A stretch of 64,000 nucleotides of DNA from Nectonema munidae. Taxonomy: Eukaryota; Nematomorpha; Nectonematoida; Nectonematidae. This document shows, piece by piece, positions 24,824-36,190 of this stretch (position 1 is its first letter; each line of letters opens with the position of its first letter). The notes under the pieces are model-generated. The model worked only from the letters and a program-made list of their open reading frames with translations, made no database searches and was not told the origin of the DNA. Where the stretch lies: positions 186,001 to 250,000 of the forward strand of contig JAUIRK010000643.1 of NCBI GenBank assembly GCA_030549495.1, written 5' to 3'. Position numbers and translations under genes: made by a program.

Positions 24824-25254
24824 TTAACCCATTTTGGATTTTTGTTCCTGTAGAGCAGGGGTCACCAAACTACGGCACGCGGGCCAAATTCGGTCTACGA
24901 AATAAGTTTATTCGGCCCAGAAGCGAAATTTTGTTATTGATAGGTGTTACAAAATAAGTATATTTTTGAAATATATATCTACTTTTTATGTAGTATCAAC
25001 TTTGTCACATCCATTGGGAAACATCAAAAAGTTTCCTTTATTTTGTTTTAAACAAATATCAATAGGAATTTCAACAATGCCTGTCTTTTTTTAACTTCTC
25101 AGTATTCCGGTTCGCGTTTTTTAAATTTTCGGTATTCCGATTCGCTTCAAGAAAATTGTGGTGACCCCTACTATAGAGGAAATTACACGAATTCGAGTTT
25201 CCAATGTAATTCAATAGGCATTAGTCAAAATCCAAAAGACTTCTAGAGGGTTAA
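24824..25254 (+). mobile_element. TTAA MITE interrupted by a hAT MITE
   Basis: The host repeat starts TTAACCCATTTTGGATTT and ends TAGAGGGTTAA. It aligns with the uninterrupted copy at 51240-51355: both have TTGTTCC, then GAATTTCC-like and CAATARGCATTA words. The difference is a 315-base insert at 24856-25170. Confidence 0.7.
24856..25170. mobile_element. hAT MITE nested in a TTAA MITE
   Basis: The left end is CAGGGGTCACCAAACTACGG and the right end is GTGGTGACCCCTA. The flanks are ctgtagag (24848-24855) and ctatagag (25171-25178), seven of eight matching. The interior carries CGCGGGCCAAATTCGG. The frame at 24643-24957 runs across it and is not a gene. Confidence 0.85.
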
Positions 25255-25442
25255 GACTAAAAACACGCCCTGTACAGTATCACCGTATAGCCCTGTATAT
25301 GCACTTCCCCATTTTTATAAAGTAAGTGTGTTTCTCATTTTTAAAATAGACATGATATTTTCATCTTTTCTAGGCAAAGTTTATGAAAAAATGTTTCGTT
25401 CACTGTAATATAGGGATAGTGAAATTTTATGTGTGTCATGAA

Positions 25443-26795
25443 GGCTTGAGAGTTCTTTTTTAACCTTACAACAATCAATCACTGTCATCAACTGTCAAGT
25501 TAATCTTTTATCCCGTAAATATGGAAATTCTTAAATTTTTATATTATAAAAATAGGTTGAATAAACTTATTTACTTGGATATATTATAAAAATAGTTTGA
25601 GAGTTCTTTACTTCTTTTTTAACCTTACAACAATCAATCACTGTCATCAACTGTCAAGTTAATCTTTTATCCCGTAAATATGGAAATTCTTAAATTTTTA
25701 TATTATAAAAATAGGTTGAATAAACTTATTTACTTGGATAAATTTTAAAAATAGTTTGAGAGTTCTTTACTTCTTTTTTAACCTTACAACAATCAATCAC
25801 TGTCATCAACTGTCAAGTTAATCTTTTATCCCGTAAATATGGAAATTCTTAAATTTTTATATTATAAAAATAGGTTGAATAAACTTATTTACTTGGATAT
25901 ATTATAAAAATAGTTTGAGAGTTCTTTACTTCTTTTTTAACCATACAACAATCAATCACTGTCATCAACTGCCAAGTTAATCTTTTATCACGAAAATAGA
26001 GAAATTCTTAAATTTTTATATTATAAAAATAGGTTGAATAAACTTATTTACTTGCATATATTATAAAAATAGTTTGAGAGTTCTTTTCTCACTTTACAAC
26101 AATCAATCACTGTCAAGTTAATCTTTTATCACGAAAATAGAGAAATTCTTAAATTTTTATATTATAAAAATAGGTTGAATAAACTTATTTACTTGGATAT
26201 ATTTTAAAAATAGTTTGAGAGTTCTTTACTTCTTTTTTAACCTTACAACAATCAATCACTGTCATCAACTGTCAAGTTAATCTTTTATCACGAAAATAGA
26301 GAAATTCTTAAATTTTTATATTATAAAAATAGGTTGAATAAACTTATTTACTTGGATATATTATAAAAATAGTTTGAGAGTTCTTTACTTCTTTTTTAAC
26401 CTTACAACAATCAATCACTGTCATCAACTGTCAAGTTAATCTTTTATCACGAAAATAGAGAAATTCTTAAATTTTTATTTTATAAAAATAGGTTGAATAA
26501 ACTTATTTACTTGCATATATTATAAAAATAGTTTGAGAGTTCTTTTCTAACTTTACAACAATCAAACACTGTCAAGTTAATCTTTTATCACATAAATAGA
26601 GAAATTCTTAAATTTTTATATTATAAAAATAGGTTGAATAAACTTTTTAACTTGCATATATTATAAAAATAGTTTGAGAGTTCTTTACTTCTTTTCTAAC
26701 TTTACAACAATCAATCACTGTCATCAACTGTCAAGTTAATCTTTTATCACGTAAATAGAGAAATTATTAAATTTTTATATTATAAAAATAGGAGT
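25443..26795 (+). repeat. 159-bp satellite array with higher-order structure
   Basis: The unit contains TTTGAGAGTTCTTT, ACAACAATCAATCACTGTCA, TTAATCTTTTATC and AATAGGTTGAATAAACTT. Unit starts fall at about 25446, 25596, 25755, 25914, 26073, 26214, 26373, 26532 and 26673. Spacings are therefore 150, 159, 159, 159, 141, 159, 159 and 141. The two 141-base units share the same 18-base loss around CACTGTCAAG. It lies in the large intron of the Ig gene. Confidence 0.92.
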
Positions 26796-27035
26796 AGATA
26801 TATATAGGCTTTTCTTTAGTCATTGACGTGCGTGAAATTACTTGAAATTACATCAAGAAATTACTTACGAAGATTAAGAATAAGGAAATCAATTCTGAAA
26901 ACAACAATTTCAATCTTTTTGCTTAAAATTGAATCTCCAATTTTAAGAATGGAGTAGTAAAAGAATTAGGAGATTTTTCGAAATATGAAAATAAAAATTA
27001 ACACTCATACATATTTGTTTGGACATTCCAAGAAC

Positions 27036-27060
27036 GATAATAATAATAATAATAATCTGC
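27036..27060. repeat. ATA/AAT trinucleotide microsatellite
   Basis: Tandem ata units run for about 24 bases. Confidence 0.8.
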
Positions 27061-27341
27061 GGTTGAGTCAGTGTTTGCCAGTTGACAGTTTAAAAAGACT
27101 TGTCACACTTCCAATTTGACATCTATCCTATCATTTGTTTTACATTTGAAGATTTTTTTAATCAAAATTCATTACGCAAAATGAAAATATAATATAAAAA
27201 ATATGACGACAGACCAGTGTGACATCGTCTTAAGAAATGAAAATTGCCTTATATATAAAATTGCATTGGAAAAGAAGTTAGAGGACTAATCTTCAAAATT
27301 CCAGTGCTAGATTTAAAAACCAACAACTTAGAAGTTGTAAT

Positions 27342-27576
27342 TTAACGCTTTAAAGGCCAAATTTTTGAAAATTGACCTTCAGCTTATCTTCTTCATTGAG
27401 CAGTCATATAGCATAAAGCAGATGAATTTTATTTTATGGAACGTAGTTTGAAGGAACCTTTGAGAAGCAGAATTTTAAGACAATAATCATTTGCTTTTTA
27501 CTTTTAAAATGAATTTTTAAAACTAAGGAATTTAATTTCTTGGTTCACTTCACACTGGCCCTCAAAGGGTTATTAA
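27342..27576. mobile_element. TTAA MITE, 235 bp
   Basis: The ends are TTAACGCTTTAAAGGCC and ACTGGCCCTCAAAGGGTTA plus TTAA. AAAGCAGATGAATTT is inside. A second, incomplete copy starts at the same TTAA (27573, TTAACCCTTTATGCACC, with AAGACGAAGC). Confidence 0.55.
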
Positions 27577-28274
27577 CCCTTTATGCACCATAATTTTGAA
27601 GACGAAGCGCCTCTTTCTTTTTAAGCAATTTTTATATATTTAAAACAGCCCATTTTTATTTCTTTGCACACACTGATGCACCACCACTTGTCGTCAAAGT
27701 GTCAAGAACGAAAAAACCCTCCGGGTTTAGATTTCAGAGTGAAATTTTGCCTGTATTTTTTGTTGTTGAAATTGGGCCTAGAGTTTTTTTAATAACTGGT
27801 CTAGAATGTGAAGTTGTTATGTAGAGGCATTCAAATATTTCAACATTTTGAATAACTTTTTCAGATTCCAAGATTTTCGCTAAAAAGAAAATTGAAGAAG
27901 GAAATGTTTTCTCATACTCCAACTCATATTCCCTTCCCAACTTGCAACAATTTCCATACGTGAAAAGTAAGTATCATGATTTTAAGCTAAAGTTACTTTT
28001 TCTGCGTCTATCGAGAACGTTCTCTTATAAATAAGTGAAATTGTATTGTAAACGGCGCCGTTGTCAAAGAGCTGCGACACCAAGGCCTTTGAGTTTTTGA
28101 AAGCAAGAACACCCAAACTAAAATAAACCAGTTCATAGAAGCAATAGCCTCTGATAAAAGTACATATGTTTTTTTACTCACAATGGAAAAGGAAATTATA
28201 AGAACAACCGTATAAAATTTCATAATATTATTAATGTGGGCAAATTTACTATACAAGTACTATTTATATATTTT

Positions 28275-28302
28275 TTATGTATATATATATATATATATAT
28301 TA
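28275..28302. repeat. AT dinucleotide microsatellite
   Basis: About eleven tandem ta units. Confidence 0.8.
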
Positions 28303-28596
28303 CAACTTACGGATGCAATGAGAAATTTTTGAAGAATGCGGTAAAAATAAAAGACCTTAATTCAACTCGGAAAATAAATATTTTTATAAATCTTAAATAG
28401 AAATTAAAAATTTTAATTTTTTTATTACAAATTTAATTAAACAGTTTAAAATTTTATGACACGTTTATCTGACGGGGGAGGAGCAACCAAATATTTGTTA
28501 CCAAATGTATGTACTTCATTAAATGTATGATACGGAGAAAAAAAACTATTTTTTCTAAATTTAAAAGGCATAGGCTCCAATACCATATGTGCTATT

Positions 28597-28870
28597 CAGT
28601 GTCGAATCCAGAAATTGACCTGAGGGGGGGGGGGGGCAACTTTAAAAAATACTAGTTTTTTTCATCGTCTTGGTAACTTTTTTATTATAGTATGTCTTAA
28701 ATCATTATAACTTTTATAATGATAAAATAAATCATTTATTAACGTAATCCACTACCATACAAGTCTTGATGCTTTAGGAAAGAGCAGGATCAATAAGCGG
28801 AATTTCTGAAGCCATTCTCATAGGGGGGGGGGGGGCTAGGCCCAGGTGTCCCCCTCTGGATCCGCCAGTG
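28597..28870. mobile_element. hAT MITE with perfect 8-bp target duplication
   Basis: gtgctatt flanks both sides exactly (28589-28596 and 28871-28878). The left end is CAGTGTCGAATCCAGA and the right end is TCTGGATCCGCCAGTG. Both ends carry a long G tract just inside. The element is 274 bases and non-coding. Confidence 0.88.
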
Positions 28871-29399
28871 GTGCTATTTCATTTCTGTTTTTGATAGTGT
28901 GTAAGTAGCAAATGTTAAAAATAGGTTCTATAACATTTTGAAAACAATATAAATTTTACTAATTCATATTTTGATATCTGAAAATGCGCAATAGATGGCG
29001 CCAAAAAATTAGAGAAGCAATTTGCATTTCTCATTCATTTAAATTTGCTGACGATATATTGCGCAATAAAATAATAATTTTTTTATCTGTAAGGTCGCTT
29101 TTTTGCTTCAATTTAATTCACCTGTTTAATGAAAGTTTTATGTATTTTTTGAAATTTTTTGTTAACAAAGTTTGTCAATATCTAAACTCAATTTTTGTGA
29201 AAATACATCCATTGGGTTCAGTTATTATAAATAATTACCAAGATTCCACAAATGGCAGAAAAATACGCTAGGATTGTTTCGCAAAAGTGAAACATTTTAG
29301 TTTTAAACGTTTATACCAGTAATGGCACGATTAATAGACATTAGAATCGGAAGTGTAAGCTACTTCAATGCTGTCAATCCAAGCTCTCAATCTCCTAGA

Positions 29400-29520
29400 A
29401 ATGTCTATAATGGCAAGCCCCCCCAAAAACCCCTGCCAAAAAAATTTTAAACTTCCCCCTCTTTGGGGGGGTGTTTTTAAAAAAAAAAATAAAAAAAAAA
29501 AAAAAAAAAAAAGGGGCTAA
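29400..29520. repeat. Homopolymer-rich low-complexity block
   Basis: Runs of C, A, T and G occur within 120 bases, including an A tract of about 25 and a GGGGGGG. A poly-A tail of an older retroelement or poor base quality would both explain it. Confidence 0.6.
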
Positions 29521-29599
29521 CCTAAACCTTTTTGTGGGAAAAAAAATCCGTGAGTTCTGGCCAACAATTGTTCTAGGAGAAAATACCTCGGATATAAAT

Positions 29600-31925
29600 T
29601 AGCACTGTCTGGTGGGTCAAGCTTATTAATTAACAAAGGCTAAAGGTTTCCAAACCTGAAATTTGCTCTATTTACCATATGCTATGATCCTAACAAACAA
29701 AGGGCAGGTTACAGCCCTAAGTACTTCGTGGGCGCGTACAACTGGCTACGTCAAAAAGAATTTTGGAAATTGTGCAAGAGAAAGGATTGGAGATTCGCTA
29801 CTTGGAATGTGGGATCGATGACGGGCAGGAGTAACAAATGGGGAGGCAACGCTGCAAAGGAAGAAGTGGAAAAACAAGGTGTTGGAAGTGAAAAGAATAG
29901 ATGACCGACTAATACGTATCAAACTTGTTGGCGAAGATGAACTTATAACTATTATATCTTCTTACGCACCACAGACTGGATATAAAGAAGAGGATAGAGA
30001 AAAGTTTGTCTATACTTTAGAAGAAATGATTGAAGAGGTAAAGGAAAATGAAAGATTATTGATAGGAGGTGATTTAAGCGGCAATTTGAGAGAAAACTGT
30101 GAAGGCTACAAAGAAACTCATGGAGGGCATGGTTTTGGAAAAAGGAATGAAGACGGAGAGAGAAATGAACTGTTTGTTTGTAACACGAAATTCAGAAAAA
30201 AAAGCAGAGCACATGATTACGTATAAAAGCGGTGGCAAGAGCAGTCAAATAGATTTTATTCTGATGAGGCAAAAAATTTGAAAGATTGCAAGGCCATTCC
30301 TGGAAGCGAAATTGTTAGTCAACACAGAATGGTTCTTGTTGATGTGTACAAAAACAAAAGATACAAGGAAATTAATAAAAAAAACTTGAAAGCTGAAGAT
30401 TTGGGAGTTAAAAGAAAGAGAAACAAGGTTAGAATTTTGGAAAGAATCTAGAAAGGCAGGTAAACAAGTGATGGAGAGTGATCATGTAGAAGAAATTTGA
30501 GGAAAGATAAAAGAGACTTTAATATCAGTGAGCGGGATTTTTTAGGACGAACAAAAATGATAGAATAAAATAGAAAGAGACATGGTGGTGGAATGAAAAC
30601 GTTAGTTGAGTGCAAAAAGAGAAAAAACGGCTTTCAAAAAGTGGCAAAAACAAAAGATAAAGGGAGCCAAAAAGAAGGAGGCAAAAAAGTGTATTGGGAT
30701 TGCTAGGAGCGAAGGAACACAAAAAATAAGAACAAAAGGATAAAAACAAATATACAGAATTGCTAAATCAAGACAGATAGAAAGGGAAGAATTTGGTAAA
30801 GTCAATATTATTAAAAATAAAGAAGGGAAACTGGTTTTTAACACTGATGAAGTTAAAAACAGATGGGCGGGTTATTTTGAAGAGCTTCTGAATAGAGGCA
30901 ATGTTAAAGAAGAAGTCAAAGAAACGTTAAAGGTAGGAGGACCAGAAAAAATAATTGATGAAGATGAAGTAATGCAACAAATCAAAAAAATGAAGAATGA
31001 TAAAGCAACTGGACTTGTGAGATTAGTGTTTATATGTTGAAAGCAGGAGAATATGAAACTCTTTGCTTGATGGTGAAACTACTGAAAACAGTGTGGATAG
31101 AAGAAAAAATACCTGAAGACTGGAGGAAAAGTGTGATAGTACCTATATGGAAAAAGAAAGGAGACGTTTTAGAATATGGTAGTTATTGTGGGATAAAGTT
31201 AATGGAGCACGGACTAATGCTAATGGATAGAATTTTGGACAAGCGAATTAGGTCAGTCGTTGAAATAGATCCCAAACAATTTGGATCACAATAGATGTTA
31301 TTTTTGTTACAAGGCAACTGATAGAAAAGAAAATTGAAGGAAATGCATCAATGTTTTGTGGTTTTGTAGACTTGGAAAAAGCTTTTGACACGATCCCCAG
31401 AGAAGTAGTATATTGGTGCTTGAGTAAAAAAGGAGTATTCAAAAAATTGGGTAGACTGATGAAAGATATATACAAAAATTCAAAAATGGCTGTTAGAACT
31501 GCAGAAAGGAGATCGAGAGAATTTGAAGTGAAAATAGGATTGCATCAGGGGTCGTCATTGAGTCCATTATTGTTTACATTAGTTGATGAATTATCAAAGC
31601 ACTTAAGAAAAGATGACTTGTGGGAAATTTTATTTACAGACGACTTAACGATATTGGCAGAAAGTAAGGAACATCTGGAAGACAGAATATTAAAATGGCA
31701 AGAATGCTTAGAGAAGTTTGGACTAAAGATGAATGCTAATAAGACAGAAGTTATGTTGTGTAGTAAAAATGATGATTTTCATTTGCAAATTGAAGATAGA
31801 CATGGAGTAAAGCTGAAACGAGTATACAACTTCATGTAGTTAGGTACACAAATTTTCGAGAAAGGAAGTTGTGAAAAAGAGGTGCAAGCAAGGATCAATG
31901 ACCGCTGGTTGAAATGGAGATAAGT
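29600..31925 (+). mobile_element. LINE with AP-endonuclease and reverse transcriptase, RTE-like, decayed
   Basis: The endonuclease starts near 29785 with DWRFATWNVGSMTGRSN. It continues with VLEVKRIDDRLIRIKLV, SSYAPQTG, GGDLSGN (usually GDFN) and SSQIDFILMR. A block between the first two, which normally holds the QETR catalytic motif, is missing. The reverse transcriptase has KSVIVPIWKKKGD (31130), FVDLEKAFDTIPREVV (31360), GLHQGSSLSPLLFTL (31540), FTDDLTILAES (31636; the catalytic box is usually YADD) and GLKMNANKTEVM (31722). Frame changes and stops separate the parts. After 31840 homology fades into TQIFEKGSCEKEVQARI. A SINE follows directly. The clade (RTE-like) is judged by eye. Confidence 0.82.
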
Positions 31926-31984
31926 AAAAACACTTATAGATGACAAATGAATGCAGATGAAACTGAAAGCGAAGATTTACTCTT

Positions 31985-32132
31985 TGGAAGATTGCTTAGA
32001 TACTGAGTTTCGATAACTCAGGGTCTTGGGTTCGATCCTGCATCGAGCCTATTTTCCTCATAGTTCGATTCAAGCGGCGCAATTTTGCCTTCTCGATGAA
32101 AACACCCCACGATACCTTTACCTTTACGCGTC
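31985..32132 (+). mobile_element. tRNA-derived SINE at the 3' end of the LINE remnant
   Basis: The head has a TGAGT-TTCGATA-ACTCA anticodon-like hairpin (CGA in the loop) and a B-box-like GGGTTCGATCCTGC. The tail reads CATAGTTCGATTCAAGC, TTCTCGATGAAAACACC and then CCTTTACCTTTA. The copy at 36025 shares head position, tail and the CTTTAC-type end. Confidence 0.65.
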
Positions 32133-33094
32133 CATAAAAAGAATACATGAGCTATATTTTTAACAAGGAAAAGTTAAAAATATATTATGAACGAAAACTT
32201 TACAAATAGAGCCATATTTTCTTAAAAGATTGAGCACTTGATTTCATAGACATGAGTGTAAACTCTAGAAAGTAGAATAGTTTATTCAAAAAAAATTCTT
32301 AAAAAAAAATAAAAAAATGGTTATATTATTATTTCATATATAATATTTATTTATTAATTATTTTAATTGTTAAAATTAAAATTTTCAAGTTGAAATTTAC
32401 AAACATTTGTTTTTCTCCGAGATCTGAAGTAAGCCGCTTTTTTGCGGAGCGATTACGTTATTTCCCACTTATTAGTTAATAACAGGATATAATTTTGTTA
32501 TTATAGCTAATATACCTATACTTACTCTAAAATATTCTTAAGAAAATTGTCAAATCGTATAAAATTGATGAAAAATCAAATAAACTCGACTTCATGGATT
32601 TCAATTTTGATTAAATTTAAGAATGGCGTATTTTTATCTTTTTTGCTGATACCGATTCGCATTCTCAAAATTTAACGGATCTTAAACAAAGCCAGCTTTG
32701 GCTAGCTGTGTGAATCAGTGATCTATAGAAAAATGTTATTTTGACATTTGAATTTTCAAACGGATAAACTTTGATACTGGTGAGTGAATAGTGAATGCAC
32801 TAAGTCTGATTTTTCAAAATTGAAAGGAAATTTTTTAAATCAAGGAGAATCGAGATCAAAATCGTACTCAGAATTGTTCAAAATCTTGCCATTTGGGCAT
32901 CGCTGTTTTGTACTTTAAAATGATGAGTGTGAAGAAATTGTTTTTCATTTTTGGGACACTCTTCTGTAAAGGGTGGCGAAGTTTTTGATAAAAAGGGGTT
33001 CATTTAAAAGTGCAGCATTCGAAAGTAGAAACGTACAATATGTCATTGCTAATATTTGAAAAAATATTTAAAATTAAATCATTTTAATCATACA

Positions 33095-33200
33095 TTAATC
33101 CGTTAAGTGACCAGAATAATCAGACGATATTTAATGTAAGGCAGAAGATTTGTATTAAAGAGTATTGATAAACCACAGACGATTAAGGCGAATTTATTGA
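33095..33200 (+). mobile_element. TTAA MITE fragment (CCCGTTAACGACC type)
   Basis: TTAATCCGTTAAGTGACCAG is followed by AATCAGACGATATTTAATG and GCAGAAGATTTGTATTAAAG. This matches the left 100 bases of the copy at 51847. The right end is not recognisable. Confidence 0.6.
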
Positions 33201-33704
33201 AAGATCCGTAAAAATGTAATATTGGAAAAAATTTTAATTAAATATTTAACCATAAAATTTCTTTGTCAAATTAATTACAAGATGCAAATTCATCATACAC
33301 TTGAAAGAATAAATAGATATCAAGGGTAAATTTTTTTTTTAAATTTGAAATATTCACTTAATTGCTAAAAATTAAAATAGGAGAGGGAAAAAAGAAAGCC
33401 ATTTTGGCGCAAATAGTTTGAAGCGATCAACGATCATTTATTAGTATGGATATCCATAATATTTGCATAGCTGTGCCTTAGCTTAAATAACTTTACCTAG
33501 CGTCCTAATTCGCACACCTCTGCTCTAGTGGGATAGTGTAAAATATATCCTTTTTAAAGCTGAAATTCTATAATTTTTTTTCCTTCATAATTTTTAAATT
33601 TTCCTTTTTAGAAAATTCAATTGAAAAGGAGTTAAAAACTTCAGGTAACTCTACTCTATATCAAGTTTATCAGTAATAAGTATTATATATATACATGTAT
33701 ATAC

Positions 33705-33893
33705 CATTTTTAGTTCTATTTTGTCCTTTTGCCTTTCTAATCTCTCCTTTGGCATTTCTATTTTATCTCTTTGCTATAGAATATCTCTCTTACCGAGAAA
33801 AAGTTTTTTACCAAAAACTTTAAGATGTTGAAGGAAAGAGAATTGCACAAAGACAAAGCATACTTGCAAAAGGACAAAATAAAATTTAAAATG
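33705..33893. mobile_element. MITE sharing ends with the Tc1/IS630-type element at 3696
   Basis: The left end CATTTTTAGTTCTATTTTG continues TCCTTTTGC. The right end reverse-complements to CATTTTAAATTTTATTTTG and TCCTTTTGC. Length is 189 bases and it is non-coding. It could have been moved by the transposase whose relic lies at 4070-5075. Confidence 0.65.
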
Positions 33894-33941
33894 GAATATA
33901 TGATATATCATAATTATGGATACATATGTTATGTCGTGCAC

Positions 33942-34143
33942 GACAATTGGTGGAATGTCACAATTCGTTGAATTTAGTTGAGTTAGTGTTAGCTATTAGG
34001 AATAATCTTTGAGTTAGTGTTAGATGTAGTTTTAGGATTATTGTTAGTGTTAGTTAGAGTAGAGTTATAATAATAACTTATCAACGTTTGTCACATTCAC
34101 CGAATTGCCGCATTCAATCAATTGTCACATGCGACCAATTGTC
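33942..34143. mobile_element. MITE with about 33-bp imperfect inverted ends
   Basis: The left end is GACAATTGGTGGAATGTCAC and the right end reverse-complements to GACAATTGGTCGCATGTGAC, continuing as AATTCGTTGAAT and AATTGATTGAAT. The middle (33970-34070) is a degenerate run of gttagtg words like that at 5950-6025. No target duplication is evident. Confidence 0.6.
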
Positions 34144-35885
34144 TTTTTATTTATTATGAAAGTCTTTTTCTCGCCTACTATGGTAATAGCTACCATTTTT
34201 AAGCCCAGTATTTTATATCCTAGATATATGGCATTTTCCCATATTTTAAAATCTTCTCTGAAAGAATTTATTTGGAAAGCTTTCCATCAAAGTCTCAATC
34301 GAAAGAATAATTTATTTAGGTATTCGCTTGAAATAAGCAAATCCAGCTTTGCAAAGTCTAAATAATTCAGTAATTGGAAAAAAAGAAACACTTTTCTGAA
34401 TATTTTTTTATTTAAAATTCGAACTAGATTGAAAGAAAGAAAGATTTATTCAAGAAAAAAATGCATAAAAAAAATAACAAATTATAAAGTGTAATAAAAA
34501 AAACCTTTCCGATGGTGCAGATTGGCTCAGACACTTATGTAATAAACAATAAACAATTACATCAAAATTCGGATTTTCGGAACTAGATTGGCCCATTAAA
34601 TATGTTTATCGATGATGGCTTAATTTTAAATCTCAAAAGAAGCGCGGAAAGAGAAATAAGAGCTGCTAAGGATTATAATGCCAATCTACAAATTCCGAAA
34701 GATATGTAGTTTATTTGGAAAATTAAATTAAAATTTGCTTTTTCGTCCAAACTTTAAAAAGGATAGAAACATAATTTAAGATTTAGAATCAAGTTTTATA
34801 TAATATGTCAAAAATTGCTAGCGTTTGTAAAGGCCAAGCAGTAAAGAAGATTTACTTCTTGAATTGCCTAGTCAATCTAATAGAATGGATATGGATAATC
34901 TGGGCAAAGTCATATCTATTTATGATCTTTTGAAGAATGTTTGATCTGTGGAAACTATTAAATGCATACCTTCAATGCCATATATAGCAGTGGAGTTCCA
35001 TTAGTTAACTAGTTTGTAAAGTTAGTTAATTACTTAGTTAGTATGTAGCTTATATATATTTTATGCACACAAAAAAAGATTGTTATTATGGCGATAGCAT
35101 TTCGGAGTAAATTAATCTAAATTTTTTTAAATTAAATAGACTAAATCCTTATATATTTTTTTTAGCAGACTTTAATAGAAATGCAACATAAAAGCTTCAA
35201 TCTTATTCGGAATAGCATATTTTTAAAATAAAAGGCAAACTTTTCCCAATACTTCAAAGAATGTTCCAAAATTTGCTGTTTTAAAGCACTTTTTAGATAA
35301 ATTTCATTATATTTTTGAAGCCTTCTTGTAAATCAGGTGAAACCTAACACACCTTTCTTGATTTATTTCCCCCTTTTTAAGATTAATAAGGATGCTAGCA
35401 AATTTTTAAACATAATTAATATTGAATTTATATTTTAATCGTTAAACCCGGTCAAAGTCACTTAAGAACAAACAAACGGGGGTTAAAACTTAAAATATTT
35501 TATTTGCTAAATATAGCCATTATTCTATAAAAAAAGACAAAGCTGGAATCACTATGGTATAAAAAAAAGGCAATTTGAATCCCTGATCTCAAAAGCTAGT
35601 TAATTCCTCTTCATCAAGTTGAAAAGGATTTCATGATTCAAAAATAAATGCTATTCAAAGCGGCACACTTCATTGTCATTTAGCATCAAAGTGCTTGACA
35701 GTTATTTCTTTATAAAAACATTTTATTACCTTGCATAATGTCTTTTTAACATCCTGTATAATGCGTGTGAATTATATAATATTAGAATCTCTAGACAGAG
35801 TATTAGCTTTCTTTGTAAGGAATGAATATTCCATAGTTCTCTAAAAGTGATTCATATTTTTTAGAGTGTCTGTATGTTGTGCTTT
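34144..35885. other. Intron sequence, no gene recognised
   Basis: AT-rich, with an unsupported frame at 34105-34365 that starts inside the MITE end. Confidence 0.45.
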
Positions 35886-36024
35886 ACATATATATCAGGG
35901 ATGGATCTTGGTCAAAAATTTAGAGGGGGGGGGGAATTCATAGGAAAATTTTTTTCTAATATTTTCTCTCGTGAAAAGTTGTTATTTAAAAGTTTAAACT
36001 TACTTTTCCGTGTTTATTAAAACG

Positions 36025-36190
36025 TAAGTGGTTTAGTGGCTGCGAGGTTAAACGGTTAGAAGCGCTGATATCGATATCAAGTTCCGTGTTTAAGCCTCGC
36101 TTCTGCTAGATTATCCATAGCTCGATGTTAGCTGCAAATTAGTACTTTTTTCGATGAAAATACCACACCACCTTTAACCTTTATCATAAA
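36025..36190 (+). mobile_element. tRNA-derived SINE
   Basis: The A-box-like TGGTTTAGTGGCTGCGAGG is followed by a GATATCGATATC palindrome at the anticodon position, a degenerate B box (GTTCCGTGTTTAAGCC) and a tail CATAGCTCGATGTTAGC, TTTTCGATGAAAATACC and ACCTTTAACCTTTA. The SINE sits between two G-rich tracts (35923 and 36323) that may be the ends of an older hAT MITE. Confidence 0.68.

Noticed and set aside
24643-24957. 104-residue plus-strand protein
   Set aside because: The frame spans the junction of a TTAA MITE and a nested hAT MITE, both non-coding.
30525-30844. Two minus-strand proteins rich in F, L and S
   Set aside because: They are antisense to the A-rich LINE coding strand and have no motif.
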